A stretch of 64,000 nucleotides of DNA from Kordiimonas aquimaris (GCF_025574485.1 NZ_JAOBPO010000002.1:64501-128500); one strand, 5' to 3'; shown: positions 1 to 8,933, numbered from the stretch's first letter. Notes: generated by a model not told the origin, from the letters alone. Program-made: numbers and translations.

Positions 1-1042
1 AGAAGACACGCCTGCGACTATCGATGCGTACGAAAAAATTCTGACTTTCCGCGAATCTATTCCTGTCGCTCAGGAAATGGCCGTAACGTATGGTCTTGGT
101 CAGTTGTACTTCAGTATCGAAGACTATGATAAGGCTGTTAAGTACATCACTGATTGGGAAAATGCAGTAGACCCATCTCTCATTGGTGTCAGTCAACTTT
201 CATTCATTGCGACTTTGCATTATCAGAAAGCTGATTTTCCAAAAGTAATCGACTACATCTATAAAGCGATTGCGCAGGCAGAATCTCTCGATACTGTTGA
301 GGTGAAGGAAAACTGGTATAACTTGGCGCTATCTGCGCACTGGGAACTAGAACAATTCACCAAAGTGCGTGATGTACTTGAAATTTTGCTGATCCGTTGG
401 CCAAACCCAACTTACTGGACACAGCTTGCAGGCGTTTACCAAACATTAGATGAAGAGCAAACGTCCTATTCGTTGACGGAAGCGGCTTACAAGCAAGGCT
501 TCCTTGATGAGAAACCTTTGCAGATTGTGAACGTTGCTCAGATTCAGCGTGCGCGTTCGGCTCCGATCAAATGTGCATGGGTTATTGACCGCGCTTTGAA
601 GGAAGAGCTGGTTGAGAATAATGCTGAAAACCAACGCTTGCTTGGTGAGTGCTATCTTCAGGCAACTGAATTCCAGAAAGCACTTGCACCGCTCTCTATT
701 GCGGCGCGCGAAGAAAGTGACGGCAACCTTTGGCTTCAAATCGGACAGGTGCAGATGCAGCTTGACCGGTATGATGATGCAGTTAAGTCTTTCGATAATA
801 TGAGTGAAGCATATGAATCTGATAAAGACAGTGATCAAAAGCTAGTTGCCAAGAAACTGCTTTCTGGTGTGATGATGAAAGGTCAAGCTCTTACCGAACT
901 TAAACGGTTTAAAGAAGCTAAAGATGCTTTCCGTCGCGCCAGTCGTTTGGCAAAAGAAGATAGTGAGCGTCGTGCAGTTGCAAACTGGCGTAAATATCTG
1001 ACGGCTGAAGAGCAGCGGGAGCAGCTTTTAACTGGTCGCTAA
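1..1042 (+). CDS. Tetratricopeptide-repeat protein, C-terminal part (5' end outside window)
   Basis: The reading frame is open from base 2, so the true start lies upstream and at least 346 residues are visible. Repeated helix pairs of TPR type can be seen, for example around Gly-Gln-Leu-Tyr...Asp-Tyr-Asp-Lys-Ala near the start and the units ending Phe-Gln-Lys-Ala, Tyr-Asp-Asp-Ala and Phe-Lys-Glu-Ala near the end. There is no membrane segment in the visible part. TPR proteins of this style are known to accompany ExbB/ExbD/TonB energy-transduction operons in marine proteobacteria, and a tonB gene lies 1.25 kb downstream, but the upstream neighbours cannot be seen, so this link is an inference. 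TPR proteins are scaffolds; no enzymatic role is suggested. A strong terminator follows. Confidence 0.8.
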   Translation, partial: EDTPATIDAYEKILTFRESIPVAQEMAVTYGLGQLYFSIEDYDKAVKYITDWENAVDPSLIGVSQLSFIATLHYQKADFPKVIDYIYKAIAQAESLDTVEVKENWYNLALSAHWELEQFTKVRDVLEILLIRWPNPTYWTQLAGVYQTLDEEQTSYSLTEAAYKQGFLDEKPLQIVNVAQIQRARSAPIKCAWVIDRALKEELVENNAENQRLLGECYLQATEFQKALAPLSIAAREESDGNLWLQIGQVQMQLDRYDDAVKSFDNMSEAYESDKDSDQKLVAKKLLSGVMMKGQALTELKRFKEAKDAFRRASRLAKEDSERRAVANWRKYLTAEEQREQLLTGR

Positions 1043-1086
1043 AAATAATTGATAAAGATGTGTTTACGCACTTTTGAAATGATCAT

Positions 1087-1120
1087 AAAGGCATCAACAT
1101 TGTTGGTGCCTTTTTCTTTT
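1087..1120 (+). terminator. Rho-independent terminator of the TPR gene
   Basis: A 12-bp stem (AAAGGCATCAAC pairing with GTTGGTGCCTTT, one G-T pair) with loop ATT is followed by a T-rich run. It lies 45 bases after the stop codon of the TPR gene. Confidence 0.85.
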
Positions 1121-1153
1121 GAATGATAATTGGGCTGTTGATAAGCTGTTCTC

Positions 1154-1465
1154 ATGATTTTAGCCGTATATATTGCAGTTATACTTGCACTTGGTGTTCT
1201 TGTGATGATGCGCCGCGAAATTACCAATGGCTTTTTCAGATGGCGTGATTATTTCCTCACCGCACCGCTTTTGTATATCTCTGCTTTGATATTGCTATGG
1301 CTGGATAGTTTTGTAGCGACATTGACTCCCCCATCGTTTTGGATAATTAGCATACCTTTGAGGGCGTTGATTGGGTTTGGTATACTTGTTGTTGTCTGGG
1401 GAGGTACCTTGACAGCTGGCGCTCTTATTTTACGTCTGTTGGCTAAGCCTTTTCAGCACACATAG
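1154..1465 (+). CDS. Small integral membrane protein, unknown function
   Basis: A 103-residue, strongly hydrophobic protein with about three membrane segments: residues 2-19, roughly 33-55, and 67-97. The short loop after the first segment is basic (Met-Arg-Arg-Glu), which suggests a cytoplasmic loop by the positive-inside rule. I do not recognise a family. The gene sits alone between a terminator upstream and a secreted-protein gene downstream on the same strand. There is no convincing Shine-Dalgarno sequence before this ATG, so the start is uncertain, although the first hydrophobic helix begins right at it. Confidence 0.55.
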   Translation: MILAVYIAVILALGVLVMMRREITNGFFRWRDYFLTAPLLYISALILLWLDSFVATLTPPSFWIISIPLRALIGFGILVVVWGGTLTAGALILRLLAKPFQHT

Positions 1466-1527
1466 CACTATGTTTGTAACGCTGGAACATCGCGCTACCT
1501 CTATTATGAACATATAGGGGAATTATC

Positions 1528-2130
1528 ATGAAGTTTTTTGCGATAGCGATTGCTACATCAATTGTTGCAGCACACTTATCTGCGTCTGCGCAAGATCAGA
1601 ATACAGCTGCAAAAGCCAAGAGCGCAGCTGAACGTTTGAATACCATGACAGCAGCAGAGAAAATCAAGCTGAATAAAACACCTATTAAAGCAGGTGTGTA
1701 CCCTGCACCTGAAGCCCCTCATTACGGTCCAGCCTATGGTTCTATTGTTTTTGTCGATACGGATATGAAGGACACGATTGGCGGTACGCTGACGATGAAG
1801 CCTGCCGTTGATGCAAAAGGCAACCGTGTTAACGAAGCTGATGAAGGCATCACGACCTACATGGTTCATTGGGGACTTGAAGTGGGCGCTCCCGGTGTTG
1901 CAGATGATAAGGGCAACGGAGACCTCGGCGGAGACTGTATGGGGTTTCGTGACACGGGCCATGTAGTGGCTATGCCTGCCAGTGAAGTAGGGAATGTCAT
2001 GCAATGGGAAATCCCGCAAGGAACAGTTGTACCTGAGGGTGCAGTGTATTTTGTTGGACACACGTTGTATGGAAAAATACATAACCTCGGCAAATGCACG
2101 CAAACGCAGATCAACAATATCATTCGATGA
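1528..2130 (+). CDS. Secreted protein of unknown family
   Basis: A 200-residue protein with a clear signal peptide (Lys-Phe-Phe then an Ala/Ile-rich core, cleavage likely after Ala-Ser-Ala near residue 21). The start is well supported by GGGGA seven bases ahead. The mature part begins with a helical Ala/Lys-rich stretch, then a Pro/Tyr-rich segment and a C-terminal domain of about 130 residues. That domain holds a conserved-looking core with His-Trp-Gly, Gly-Asp-Leu-Gly-Gly-Asp-Cys-Met and Thr-Gly-His-Val-Val, and a second Cys near the C-terminus that could pair with the first. I do not recognise the fold. It is presumably periplasmic or extracellular. It has no operon partner on either side. 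Confidence 0.75.
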   Translation: MKFFAIAIATSIVAAHLSASAQDQNTAAKAKSAAERLNTMTAAEKIKLNKTPIKAGVYPAPEAPHYGPAYGSIVFVDTDMKDTIGGTLTMKPAVDAKGNRVNEADEGITTYMVHWGLEVGAPGVADDKGNGDLGGDCMGFRDTGHVVAMPASEVGNVMQWEIPQGTVVPEGAVYFVGHTLYGKIHNLGKCTQTQINNIIR

Positions 2131-2225
2131 TTGAACCTATTTTAACTCAGAGCCTCATATCAATACATGCGACGGCTACTTACATCTGAGCGTGAGGTAG
2201 TACATGTGATTCAAATCCCTATTTT

Positions 2226-2278
2226 GTTATAATATAACTTTTAATGATCGATCATTCCTGATATTGTTACTATATAAC
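2226..2278 (+). promoter_or_regulatory. Palindrome cluster in the tonB promoter region
   Basis: Three palindromes lie just before tonB. GTTA-N5-TAAC occurs twice, at 2226-2238 (a perfect 13-mer containing TATAAT) and at 2266-2278. A perfect 14-bp palindrome, AATGATCGATCATT, lies midway at 2243-2256. The two GTTA-N5-TAAC centres are 40 bp apart, about four helical turns. The TATAAT inside the first copy could serve as a -10 element, but no good -35 is visible. This looks like an operator pair for a dimeric repressor; the protein is not identified. Confidence 0.5.
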
Positions 2279-2294
2279 AAAACGGAGATGAGCG

Positions 2295-2912
2295 ATGAAG
2301 ACACATAGATTGTACGCTGCTGGACCGCTTGCCTTAGGTGTTACGTTTGCTTTGTTTTTAGCTATGGATGCATTGGTCGGTTCAAATGAAGAGTTAAACC
2401 TCAACGAAACATCGCCGCATCGCTTCATTGATTATGTACAAGTGGAGACGCCGATTTCTCCCAAGCCAATTGATCGTGAACTGGTTAAACCTCCCGAGGT
2501 AGAGCCAATCGTTGATCCTGACGTTCCCGATATTAATTCTGACGGCCCAGACGATATCTTTGCTATAGCCCCACCGCGACGTGGTGGAGAATATAAACCT
2601 GACCTGGATTTCTTTGATGGGCTATCGTCCGATGGTGAGTTAATACCCATTGTGCGTGTTAGCCCGGCTTATCCAACACGCGCTGCTGAACGCGGTATAG
2701 AAGGGTATGTTGTCGTTGAACTAACCGTTGCTGCTGACGGAACTGTTGCAGAAGATAGCGTCATTGTTGTTGAGGCAGCGCCAAAAGGGTACTTTGAGCG
2801 AGAAGCGATTAAAGCAGCGCGTAAGTTCAAATATAAACCCAAGGTGATCGATGGTGTTGCACAACCCGTGGCGGGCGTGCGCTACAGCTTTAGTTTTAAC
2901 TTGTCGAATTAA
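2295..2912 (+). CDS. tonB: Energy transducer TonB
   Basis: A 205-residue protein with the TonB layout: a short cytoplasmic start, one membrane helix (about residues 9-28), a Pro/Glu/Asp-rich periplasmic linker (residues 50-105) and a C-terminal TonB domain. The C-terminal domain shows Tyr-Pro-x-x-Ala near residue 125, Gly-Tyr-Val-Val-Val-Glu and a final beta strand region with Tyr-Ser-Phe. TonB couples the proton motive force, through ExbB/ExbD, to outer-membrane receptors such as those at 44.1 kb and 63.7 kb here. The start has GGAG nine bases upstream. It is monocistronic, with palindromes in the promoter region and a strong terminator after it; no exbB or exbD is adjacent in the window. 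Confidence 0.9.
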   Translation: MKTHRLYAAGPLALGVTFALFLAMDALVGSNEELNLNETSPHRFIDYVQVETPISPKPIDRELVKPPEVEPIVDPDVPDINSDGPDDIFAIAPPRRGGEYKPDLDFFDGLSSDGELIPIVRVSPAYPTRAAERGIEGYVVVELTVAADGTVAEDSVIVVEAAPKGYFEREAIKAARKFKYKPKVIDGVAQPVAGVRYSFSFNLSN

Positions 2913-2914
2913 GA

Positions 2915-2941
2915 AAAAGGCGTGTCGATGACACGCCTTTT
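2915..2941. terminator. Bidirectional terminator between tonB and the serine hydrolase
   Basis: A perfect 12-bp inverted repeat (AAAAGGCGTGTC with GACACGCCTTTT, loop GAT) begins two bases after the tonB stop and lies 24 bases from the end of the convergent gene. A/T runs flank both sides, so it can serve both strands. Confidence 0.85.
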
Positions 2942-2964
2942 GAGTTCTCTATAGCACGATTATA

Positions 2965-4239
2965 TTAATCAGCACCTACTGCGTTATAGATATTGTCCCG
3001 CAACTCTTTACGCAGTGGGTAGATGCCAGATGGTAAAATATTAGTCATGAAAATCGCCACAACATCATTGGTCGGGTCAATCCAGAAAATCGTGTTGGCA
3101 AGGCCGCCCCAATGGTATTCACCGAGTTCACTTTTGCCGTTTACTTTCGATGTGTCGATAACAACGCCGAAACCAAGACCGAAACCAAGGCCTTGTGTGC
3201 CATTGGCAATACCATTCAGGTTGTCGGGCAAGTGATCACGGCGCATCATCTCTACAGTATCTTCTTTCAGAAAGCGTGTTCCTTCATAAACGCCGCCATT
3301 TGCAATCATTTGTGCAAATTTGAAATAATCAAGCGTGGTAGAAACCAGCCCACCACCACCTGAAGGCGACTTAGGCATTACCGTAAGGTCAGAATAGAAA
3401 GGCCCGCGATACGGTGCCATTTTCTTCTCTTTTTCATCTGGCGCATAAAGCTCGACAAAACGGTCAACCTGATCAGGGCGTACGACAAATCCTGTATCAA
3501 CCATGTTTAGTGGTTTGAAAATGCGTTCCTCGAAAAAGGCAGGTAGAGACTGGCCTGATAACACTTCGATTAGGCGGCCTTGCACATCAACAGACAATGA
3601 ATAAACCCATGCGTCACCTGGTTGATAAAGCAACGGTACGTTAGCTAACCTGTCTACCAATTCCTCGAGAGTTGCGTTTGGATCCAGCACACCTGCTTTC
3701 AGGTATGCCTGATCTACCGGTGTGTTACCAAAAACGCCGTAAGTAAGGCCGGATGTGTGACGCATCAAATCAAGAATTGTCGCATCGCGCTCAACAGGAA
3801 CAGTCTTAAGGGATTCGTCTTCGTTAACGCCTGAGAAAACGCGTTGATTTTTAAAAGATGGGATATACTTGGAAACAGGGTCATTCAGGTCAAACTTCCC
3901 TTCTTCCCACAACATCATTAATGCCGCTGTTGTTATTGGCTTGGTCATGGAGTGGATGCGGAAAATTGCGTCTTCGGTCATCTCGCTGCCAGCAGCTTTA
4001 TCGATATGACCGTAGGTTTCCAAGTGGGCAATTTTACCACCACGGGCAACAAGCGTTGTCGCGCCGATAAGGCGCCCGCTGTTAATGTACCCTTGAATGT
4101 GTGACGTTAAAGACGTCAGTTTCTTTTCAGATAGTCCCGCGTCCGCTGCAGATGTGATCTCTGTCGCAAATGCATTTACCGAAACAGTTGCAATGCTCAA
4201 CGCCAGTGCACCGGCAAAAATAAATTTAAATAATCGCAT
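2965..4239 (-). CDS. Secreted serine hydrolase, class C beta-lactamase/esterase family
   Basis: A 424-residue protein with a signal peptide (residues 1-25, ending Ala-Phe-Ala). The catalytic Ser-x-x-Lys is Ser-Met-Thr-Lys at residues 97-100, the Tyr-x-Ser-type second motif is Tyr-Ser-Leu-Ser near residue 213, and a His-Trp-Gly-Gly near residue 378 stands in the place of the Lys-Thr-Gly box. This pattern is typical of the family that includes EstB-like esterases and DD-peptidase relatives, so ester or amide hydrolysis in the periplasm is more likely than beta-lactam resistance. It is convergent with tonB, shares its terminator, and appears monocistronic. Confidence 0.85.
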   Translation of the reverse strand: MRLFKFIFAGALALSIATVSVNAFATEITSAADAGLSEKKLTSLTSHIQGYINSGRLIGATTLVARGGKIAHLETYGHIDKAAGSEMTEDAIFRIHSMTKPITTAALMMLWEEGKFDLNDPVSKYIPSFKNQRVFSGVNEDESLKTVPVERDATILDLMRHTSGLTYGVFGNTPVDQAYLKAGVLDPNATLEELVDRLANVPLLYQPGDAWVYSLSVDVQGRLIEVLSGQSLPAFFEERIFKPLNMVDTGFVVRPDQVDRFVELYAPDEKEKKMAPYRGPFYSDLTVMPKSPSGGGGLVSTTLDYFKFAQMIANGGVYEGTRFLKEDTVEMMRRDHLPDNLNGIANGTQGLGFGLGFGVVIDTSKVNGKSELGEYHWGGLANTIFWIDPTNDVVAIFMTNILPSGIYPLRKELRDNIYNAVGAD

Positions 4240-4509
4240 TATATACTCTCCCTAGCATAGCAAGTAGCGCGGATATGTGTCGTGTCAAAGCCGAACATAT
4301 GTTTTGACCGTGCGTGGTACGAAGCCATTTTTGAAACATAAGGTAATTATGATGCAGGTGTTATGAATAGTTTGTGAACATGGCCTTCATAAACTATAGG
4401 AATTATTCGGCTCGATATTGACAAAGATACCATGACAGTAGTTGCGAATGAGCGCCCGGATGCGTATTCTTTCGTCCAATTAATCCGGCCTGTCGGGTCA
4501 TACAGTTTT

Positions 4510-4514
4510 AGGAG
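4510..4514 (+). promoter_or_regulatory. Shine-Dalgarno site fixing the gabD-like start
   Basis: AGGAG lies seven bases before the ATG at 4522. This favours that start over an in-frame ATG 90 bases upstream, whose extra 30 residues would have no counterpart in the aldehyde dehydrogenase family. Confidence 0.7.
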
Positions 4515-4521
4515 TATCACT

Positions 4522-5946
4522 ATGGCATTCAGTCTTCTTTCAGCATACGAAAACTCTGCTGGTAGCATTACTGTCCAAAACCCGGCCACTGGTGCCGCGG
4601 TTATGACTATACGGGAATATAGCGCGGGTGATGTGGAAGCCATTGTAAAGAAGGCGCAAGCATCGTTGCCTGCATGGTCCAAACGTACAGGCAAAGATCG
4701 TGCGGCAGTTTTGAAACGCTGGAATGATCTTATTCTTGAAAATCAGGAAGAATTGGCACAAATCATCACTGCGGAATGTGGTAAACCCCTGGCGGAAGCC
4801 CGCGGAGAGGTCGCTTACGGTGCCTCATTTGTTGAATGGTTTGCTGAAGAAGGCAAGCGTGCCTACGGCGACGTTATCCCAACGCATAATCCAGCGTCGC
4901 GTATTGTCGTTATGAAGCAGCCTATTGGCGTTGTGGCGGCTATTACACCTTGGAATTTCCCTGTGGCAATGATTACACGCAAAGTGGCTCCAGCGCTTGC
5001 TGCTGGGTGCCCCATGATCGTGAAGCCTGCCGAAGCAACCCCGCTTTCTGCTTTGGCAATTGAGGAGCTGGCGCGCCGTGCAGGTATTCCGGATGATGTC
5101 TTTCGCATTGTTACGACCTCGAGTCCACGTGAAGTTGGTGAAGTGCTAACAACCCACCCTCTGATCAAGAAAATTTCCTTCACGGGCTCTACTGCTGTGG
5201 GCAAAATTCTGATGAGACAGTCAGCGGATACAGTTAAAAAAGTGAGTATGGAACTGGGTGGTAATGCGCCGTTTATTGTGTTTGATGACGCTGACCTTGA
5301 TGCAGCAGTTGAAGGTGCTTTGATTTCTAAATATCGAAATGCGGGCCAAACATGCGTATGTGCTAATCGTTTCTATATTCAAGATGGGATTTATGATGCT
5401 TTTATCACCCGTTTTGCTGAGCGTGTCGCATCGCTGCGTGTTGGTGATGGTAGTGAAAATGGTACAGATGTTGGCCCACTGATTAATGCTGCAGCGGTCG
5501 AGAAAGTAAATGCGCTTGTTAAATCTGCCGTGACAGATGGTGCACGAACGGTTCTTGGTGGTACACCTGATGCGCGTGGGGGTAATTTTTATGCACCAAC
5601 ACTATTGGCTGATATTACGCCGGATATGGACATAGCGCGCGCTGAAATCTTTGGCCCTGTTGCTACAGTTTTCCGCTTCACTTCCGAAGATGATGTTGTT
5701 GCACAGGCTAATGACACACCATACGGATTGGCGGCATACTTTTATGCGCGCGACCTTGGTCGTGTTTGGCGTGTGGCTGAAGCGCTCGAGTACGGTATGG
5801 TGGGTATTAACGAAGGTATTTTATCAACAGAAGTCGCGCCCTTTGGTGGCATCAAAGAATCTGGCGTTGGCCGCGAAGGCTCGCGCTACGGTATCGATGA
5901 ATATATGGAGATGAAATATTGCCTGTTCGGTGGGCTCGGGAACTAA
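4522..5946 (+). CDS. gabD: NAD(P)-dependent succinate-semialdehyde dehydrogenase-type aldehyde dehydrogenase
   Basis: A 474-residue aldehyde dehydrogenase of normal length. Visible family marks are Thr-Pro-Trp-Asn-Phe-Pro in the cofactor region, Phe-Thr-Gly-Ser-Thr, the general-base motif Glu-Leu-Gly-Gly-Asn, the catalytic Cys in Gly-Gln-Thr-Cys (residue 278), and Glu-Ile-Phe-Gly-Pro. The N-terminal stretch with Glu-Cys-Gly-Lys-Pro and Tyr-Gly-Ala-Ser-Phe-Val-Glu-Trp-Phe is characteristic of GabD enzymes, which oxidise succinate semialdehyde to succinate. There is no GABA transaminase nearby, so the physiological substrate is not proved. The gene is monocistronic and its end overlaps the convergent patatin gene by four bases. 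Confidence 0.85.
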   Translation: MAFSLLSAYENSAGSITVQNPATGAAVMTIREYSAGDVEAIVKKAQASLPAWSKRTGKDRAAVLKRWNDLILENQEELAQIITAECGKPLAEARGEVAYGASFVEWFAEEGKRAYGDVIPTHNPASRIVVMKQPIGVVAAITPWNFPVAMITRKVAPALAAGCPMIVKPAEATPLSALAIEELARRAGIPDDVFRIVTTSSPREVGEVLTTHPLIKKISFTGSTAVGKILMRQSADTVKKVSMELGGNAPFIVFDDADLDAAVEGALISKYRNAGQTCVCANRFYIQDGIYDAFITRFAERVASLRVGDGSENGTDVGPLINAAAVEKVNALVKSAVTDGARTVLGGTPDARGGNFYAPTLLADITPDMDIARAEIFGPVATVFRFTSEDDVVAQANDTPYGLAAYFYARDLGRVWRVAEALEYGMVGINEGILSTEVAPFGGIKESGVGREGSRYGIDEYMEMKYCLFGGLGN

Positions 5947-8291
5947 AGTTTAAAATCGTTTCTTAGTCGTTCAAGCAGTTCTTCACTGTGGTGTGTATGG
6001 TTGGCTTCTGTCTCAATGATAGAAGCCACCAGCTTTTTACGGATGTCGGCAACATCTATTTTGCCAAGTACAGCATCAGGGCCTGCAGCATCTAATACAA
6101 AATCAACAAGGCGGTTTGCTGCATGAACGCGCCCCCAGATATAATCGTTCTCACGCGCTTTGCGGCTAAAGAAGGCACCAAAGTTAAATAGCTGTGTACC
6201 CATCAATGCATTGCCTTGTGATTGGCCTGTAGTGTCCGTGAAGTCAAGCGGGCTGATACGGTCCACCCGCACTTCATCCAGTTCGTGTAAATCGTTCTTC
6301 GCAGTCATGGGCAAGGTTAGCACATCATAAAACGCAAATCCGACATATGCGCGGAACAAAGCTACCTGAATTTCTTTATCTCCGATGCTGCTGATTGATT
6401 TTGCAAGCGCTTCATCTTCAACATAATCAATATCTTCAAGACCCATTTCACGACTTATGTTGTTCATCAGGTCTTCGATTGGGGCGTCCCATGTGATGTC
6501 TTTGTAGAAAACTGGTTGCCACCGCGCACGATACAGCGCGATACTTTTATATACACGTGCTTTGATATCTTTCAGTATAGGACTGATCTCGGTATTACGG
6601 TTTAGCTTCGCTTGAAGGTTAATTTGTTTAATCAGAAAGCGTAAACGGCGAACGCGGTAATCCACATCAAACTGCCTGAAAAATGGAATTGCATTTCTAT
6701 CGCCGGGATCGTGGCCGCCAAAATATTGTTGCGATGCGGCCCAGCCGGTTAAAACACCATAGACGGACGTTTTGCCTTCATCATTCGAGGTGTTTTTGCG
6801 GGCTAGTATGATGCAATCACATAAGCTTTGCATAACTTGAACGCCCTTGGCTTCAATGTAGCTACCATAGCCAAAGCCAGCTTGCGCATGCGCCTCTTCG
6901 TGTGCCCGTTCACGCCAACTGGAAAGCATGGCGGTTGATATCTCACGGCCTCTTTCGATAACGATGATCTTGTCTACGAGAGCTGTAACATCGCGGTCTA
7001 CTCGTTTCATAACCGCTTCAAACCGCCGCGTTTCTTTGTTTTGTGCTTCAATAGCTTTCAGGTCTTCAAGAATAGGTTCATTGCGAGGAATATCTGCTAA
7101 TGCGGATAGTATCGTCTTGAAAAATCCCGGTAAGGGTTTCTGTTCAATAGTATCTTCAGTGGGCGTCTCTGTTGCGGTTTCATCAGGGCGGGGGTCAACA
7201 AAAACGATACGCCGATCAACCTCGCGGTGAGCTGCACGGTCCTGAATTGTTTCAATGGCGTCTGCAAAAGGTTTGTTATTTGTAACACCGCCATCAATGA
7301 AGCACATATCATTTACGTCATCGTTGTTACTATCCAAATTAGCAAAATTCTTGTCATGGAAAGTTTGTTCAAATGGCCATGTAGTATTGGTTTGCTTCAA
7401 ATAATCTTTTAGATCATTGAGGCGTACAGGAGGAAAGGCACCCGGGAAGCTTGAGGTTGCGCGTGCCGCAAAGCCAAGGCCAGGTATATTACCGTCGCCG
7501 AAATCGGAATGCGCAACGTCTATAGATGGTCTGCGGTGACTAAAGGTTAAGCTGACCTTGTGTTGTTGCTCCGATATGCTTTTAGGGTCGTGCAGAGTGA
7601 CGGTGTGTTGTTCACCGTAAAAGTTTGTAAGGCTGACAAAAAGATCAAGCTGGTGGCCAACGGGCATAAGGCTGTGTTTTGGGTTTGCTACACCCATGTT
7701 GCGGTTTGCATCCAACATCCATTCCAGCATACGCTCACCGGAAAACGGTGGTTGAAACCACCGGGATCGCAAAAAGCGAGAAAGCTTGCGCTTTGCTTCT
7801 GCGGTGGGTTCTTCACCTTGCCAGATGCGGTCACCAAGTGCCCAAATCAGAGGATGCATATAGAGTTTCGACCATTTATCAGCAAGTGTTTCTTGCTCCA
7901 TAAGTTCTTCAATGTCGCCCAGTTCTAACCACATTTTCCGGAGCGGTGAAAAATCGAGATCATAAGCAAGAGCGCGGGCAAGGAAGATACCGTTGATGCC
8001 ACCAGCAGAAGCGCCGGAAACGACATCAACAATGACACGTAAATCAACGGTTTCTCCAATGGCTTTCAATAGGTCAAAATAATGATGTTCAGTATCGCAG
8101 TCATAAATACGGTCAGGTGCAGCGTTGGCATAACATGAGGCAGGGTTTGCTTTATCGGATGCGTTAAGTCCGTGAAACACTTTGGACGCACGAACCAGTT
8201 TTAAGATTTCGTGAGAGACACCGTTCATGTAAACAGCCAGCGATGCGCCGCCAAAACAAACGAGTGCTAATCTCAGTTCCAACTCACGCAT
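5943..8291 (-). CDS. Large patatin-like phospholipase
   Basis: A 782-residue cytosolic protein with an N-terminal patatin domain. The nucleophile motif is Gly-Ala-Ser-Ala-Gly near residues 93-97, and the Asp of the catalytic dyad is in Ile-Asp-Gly-Gly-Val about residue 330. An oxyanion-type Gly-rich segment (Cys-Phe-Gly-Gly-Ala-Ser) is at residues 12-17. The region after residue 400 is alpha-helical and matches the long C-terminal part seen in bacterial patatins with a DUF3376-type extension. I chose the ATG at 8291 because AGAAGG lies nine bases upstream; a GTG at 8315 is in frame but poorly supported. Patatins release fatty acids from phospholipids. The gene is convergent with gabD and overlaps it. 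Confidence 0.8.
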   Translation of the reverse strand: MRELELRLALVCFGGASLAVYMNGVSHEILKLVRASKVFHGLNASDKANPASCYANAAPDRIYDCDTEHHYFDLLKAIGETVDLRVIVDVVSGASAGGINGIFLARALAYDLDFSPLRKMWLELGDIEELMEQETLADKWSKLYMHPLIWALGDRIWQGEEPTAEAKRKLSRFLRSRWFQPPFSGERMLEWMLDANRNMGVANPKHSLMPVGHQLDLFVSLTNFYGEQHTVTLHDPKSISEQQHKVSLTFSHRRPSIDVAHSDFGDGNIPGLGFAARATSSFPGAFPPVRLNDLKDYLKQTNTTWPFEQTFHDKNFANLDSNNDDVNDMCFIDGGVTNNKPFADAIETIQDRAAHREVDRRIVFVDPRPDETATETPTEDTIEQKPLPGFFKTILSALADIPRNEPILEDLKAIEAQNKETRRFEAVMKRVDRDVTALVDKIIVIERGREISTAMLSSWRERAHEEAHAQAGFGYGSYIEAKGVQVMQSLCDCIILARKNTSNDEGKTSVYGVLTGWAASQQYFGGHDPGDRNAIPFFRQFDVDYRVRRLRFLIKQINLQAKLNRNTEISPILKDIKARVYKSIALYRARWQPVFYKDITWDAPIEDLMNNISREMGLEDIDYVEDEALAKSISSIGDKEIQVALFRAYVGFAFYDVLTLPMTAKNDLHELDEVRVDRISPLDFTDTTGQSQGNALMGTQLFNFGAFFSRKARENDYIWGRVHAANRLVDFVLDAAGPDAVLGKIDVADIRKKLVASIIETEANHTHHSEELLERLRNDFKL

Positions 8292-8375
8292 ACAAGCGTA
8301 CCTTCTCAACACCACCTAAATTAGATGAATTAACATGCCGTAGTAGAAGTGAAAGCCCAAGTTATTTTTGCCGCA

Positions 8376-8933
8376 TTAAGGCGAAGTGTAACGCATAAAG
8401 AGCATGCACTGCTGTCCTTGTGTGCGTTCATCCAGTATCTCGAAACCAGCAACATCAGGTTTCGGGTCATCGCTCGCTATTTCGCAAACAATCACATTGT
8501 CGTCTGCTATCCAGTCGTTTGATGCAAGCCTATTAAGGGTTGGCTCCACAAGGTTTTGACGGTATGGCGGGTCCATAAATATAATATTGCACGGCGAGGC
8601 CGTTAGCCCAATTTGCATTGCGCTGTCTCGCCGGATGTCTGCGTTCGCAGAAACACCGAGTGTCTTAATATTAGTGTTCAGGCAATCAAGCGATGCCCGC
8701 GCGTTTTCAACAAAAGTTACATGTTCCGCACCGCGGGAAAGTGCTTCAAGTCCCAATGCGCCTGTGCCTGCAAAAATATCAGCGACAATCGCGCCGTCTA
8801 TGTCAGGATACCGGGTATGGGATAGCATTGAAAACAAACGTTCCCGCATGCGGTCTGTCGTTGGACGTACGTTATTGCCGGTTGGAACCTGAAGGCGGCG
8901 TCCACGGTGTTTGCCTGCAATGATACGTGTCAT
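8376..8933 (-). CDS. rsmD: 16S rRNA (guanine(966)-N(2))-methyltransferase RsmD
   Basis: A 185-residue Rossmann-fold methyltransferase of the usual RsmD length. It has the N-terminal Arg-Ile-Ile-Ala-Gly-x-x-Arg-Gly signature, the conserved Arg-Pro-Thr-x-Asp-x-x-Arg-Glu segment, SAM-binding Asp-x-Phe-Ala-Gly-Thr-Gly near residue 54, and the catalytic Asp-Pro-Pro-Tyr near residue 121. It methylates G966 in the small ribosomal subunit. Its ATG overlaps the stop of the upstream pseudouridine synthase gene in an ATGA arrangement, so translation of the two is probably coupled; both concern rRNA modification. Confidence 0.95.
   Translation of the reverse strand: MTRIIAGKHRGRRLQVPTGNNVRPTTDRMRERLFSMLSHTRYPDIDGAIVADIFAGTGALGLEALSRGAEHVTFVENARASLDCLNTNIKTLGVSANADIRRDSAMQIGLTASPCNIIFMDPPYRQNLVEPTLNRLASNDWIADDNVIVCEIASDDPKPDVAGFEILDERTQGQQCMLFMRYTSP

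Noticed and set aside
446-838. A 130-codon open frame antisense to the TPR gene
   Set aside because: The plus-strand frame has clear TPR periodicity; the antisense protein has no recognisable features.
2208-2220. A GATTCAAATCCC stretch like a tRNA T-arm or an attachment-site core
   Set aside because: No acceptor stem, D-arm or anticodon arm can be folded around it, and no integrase gene is near.
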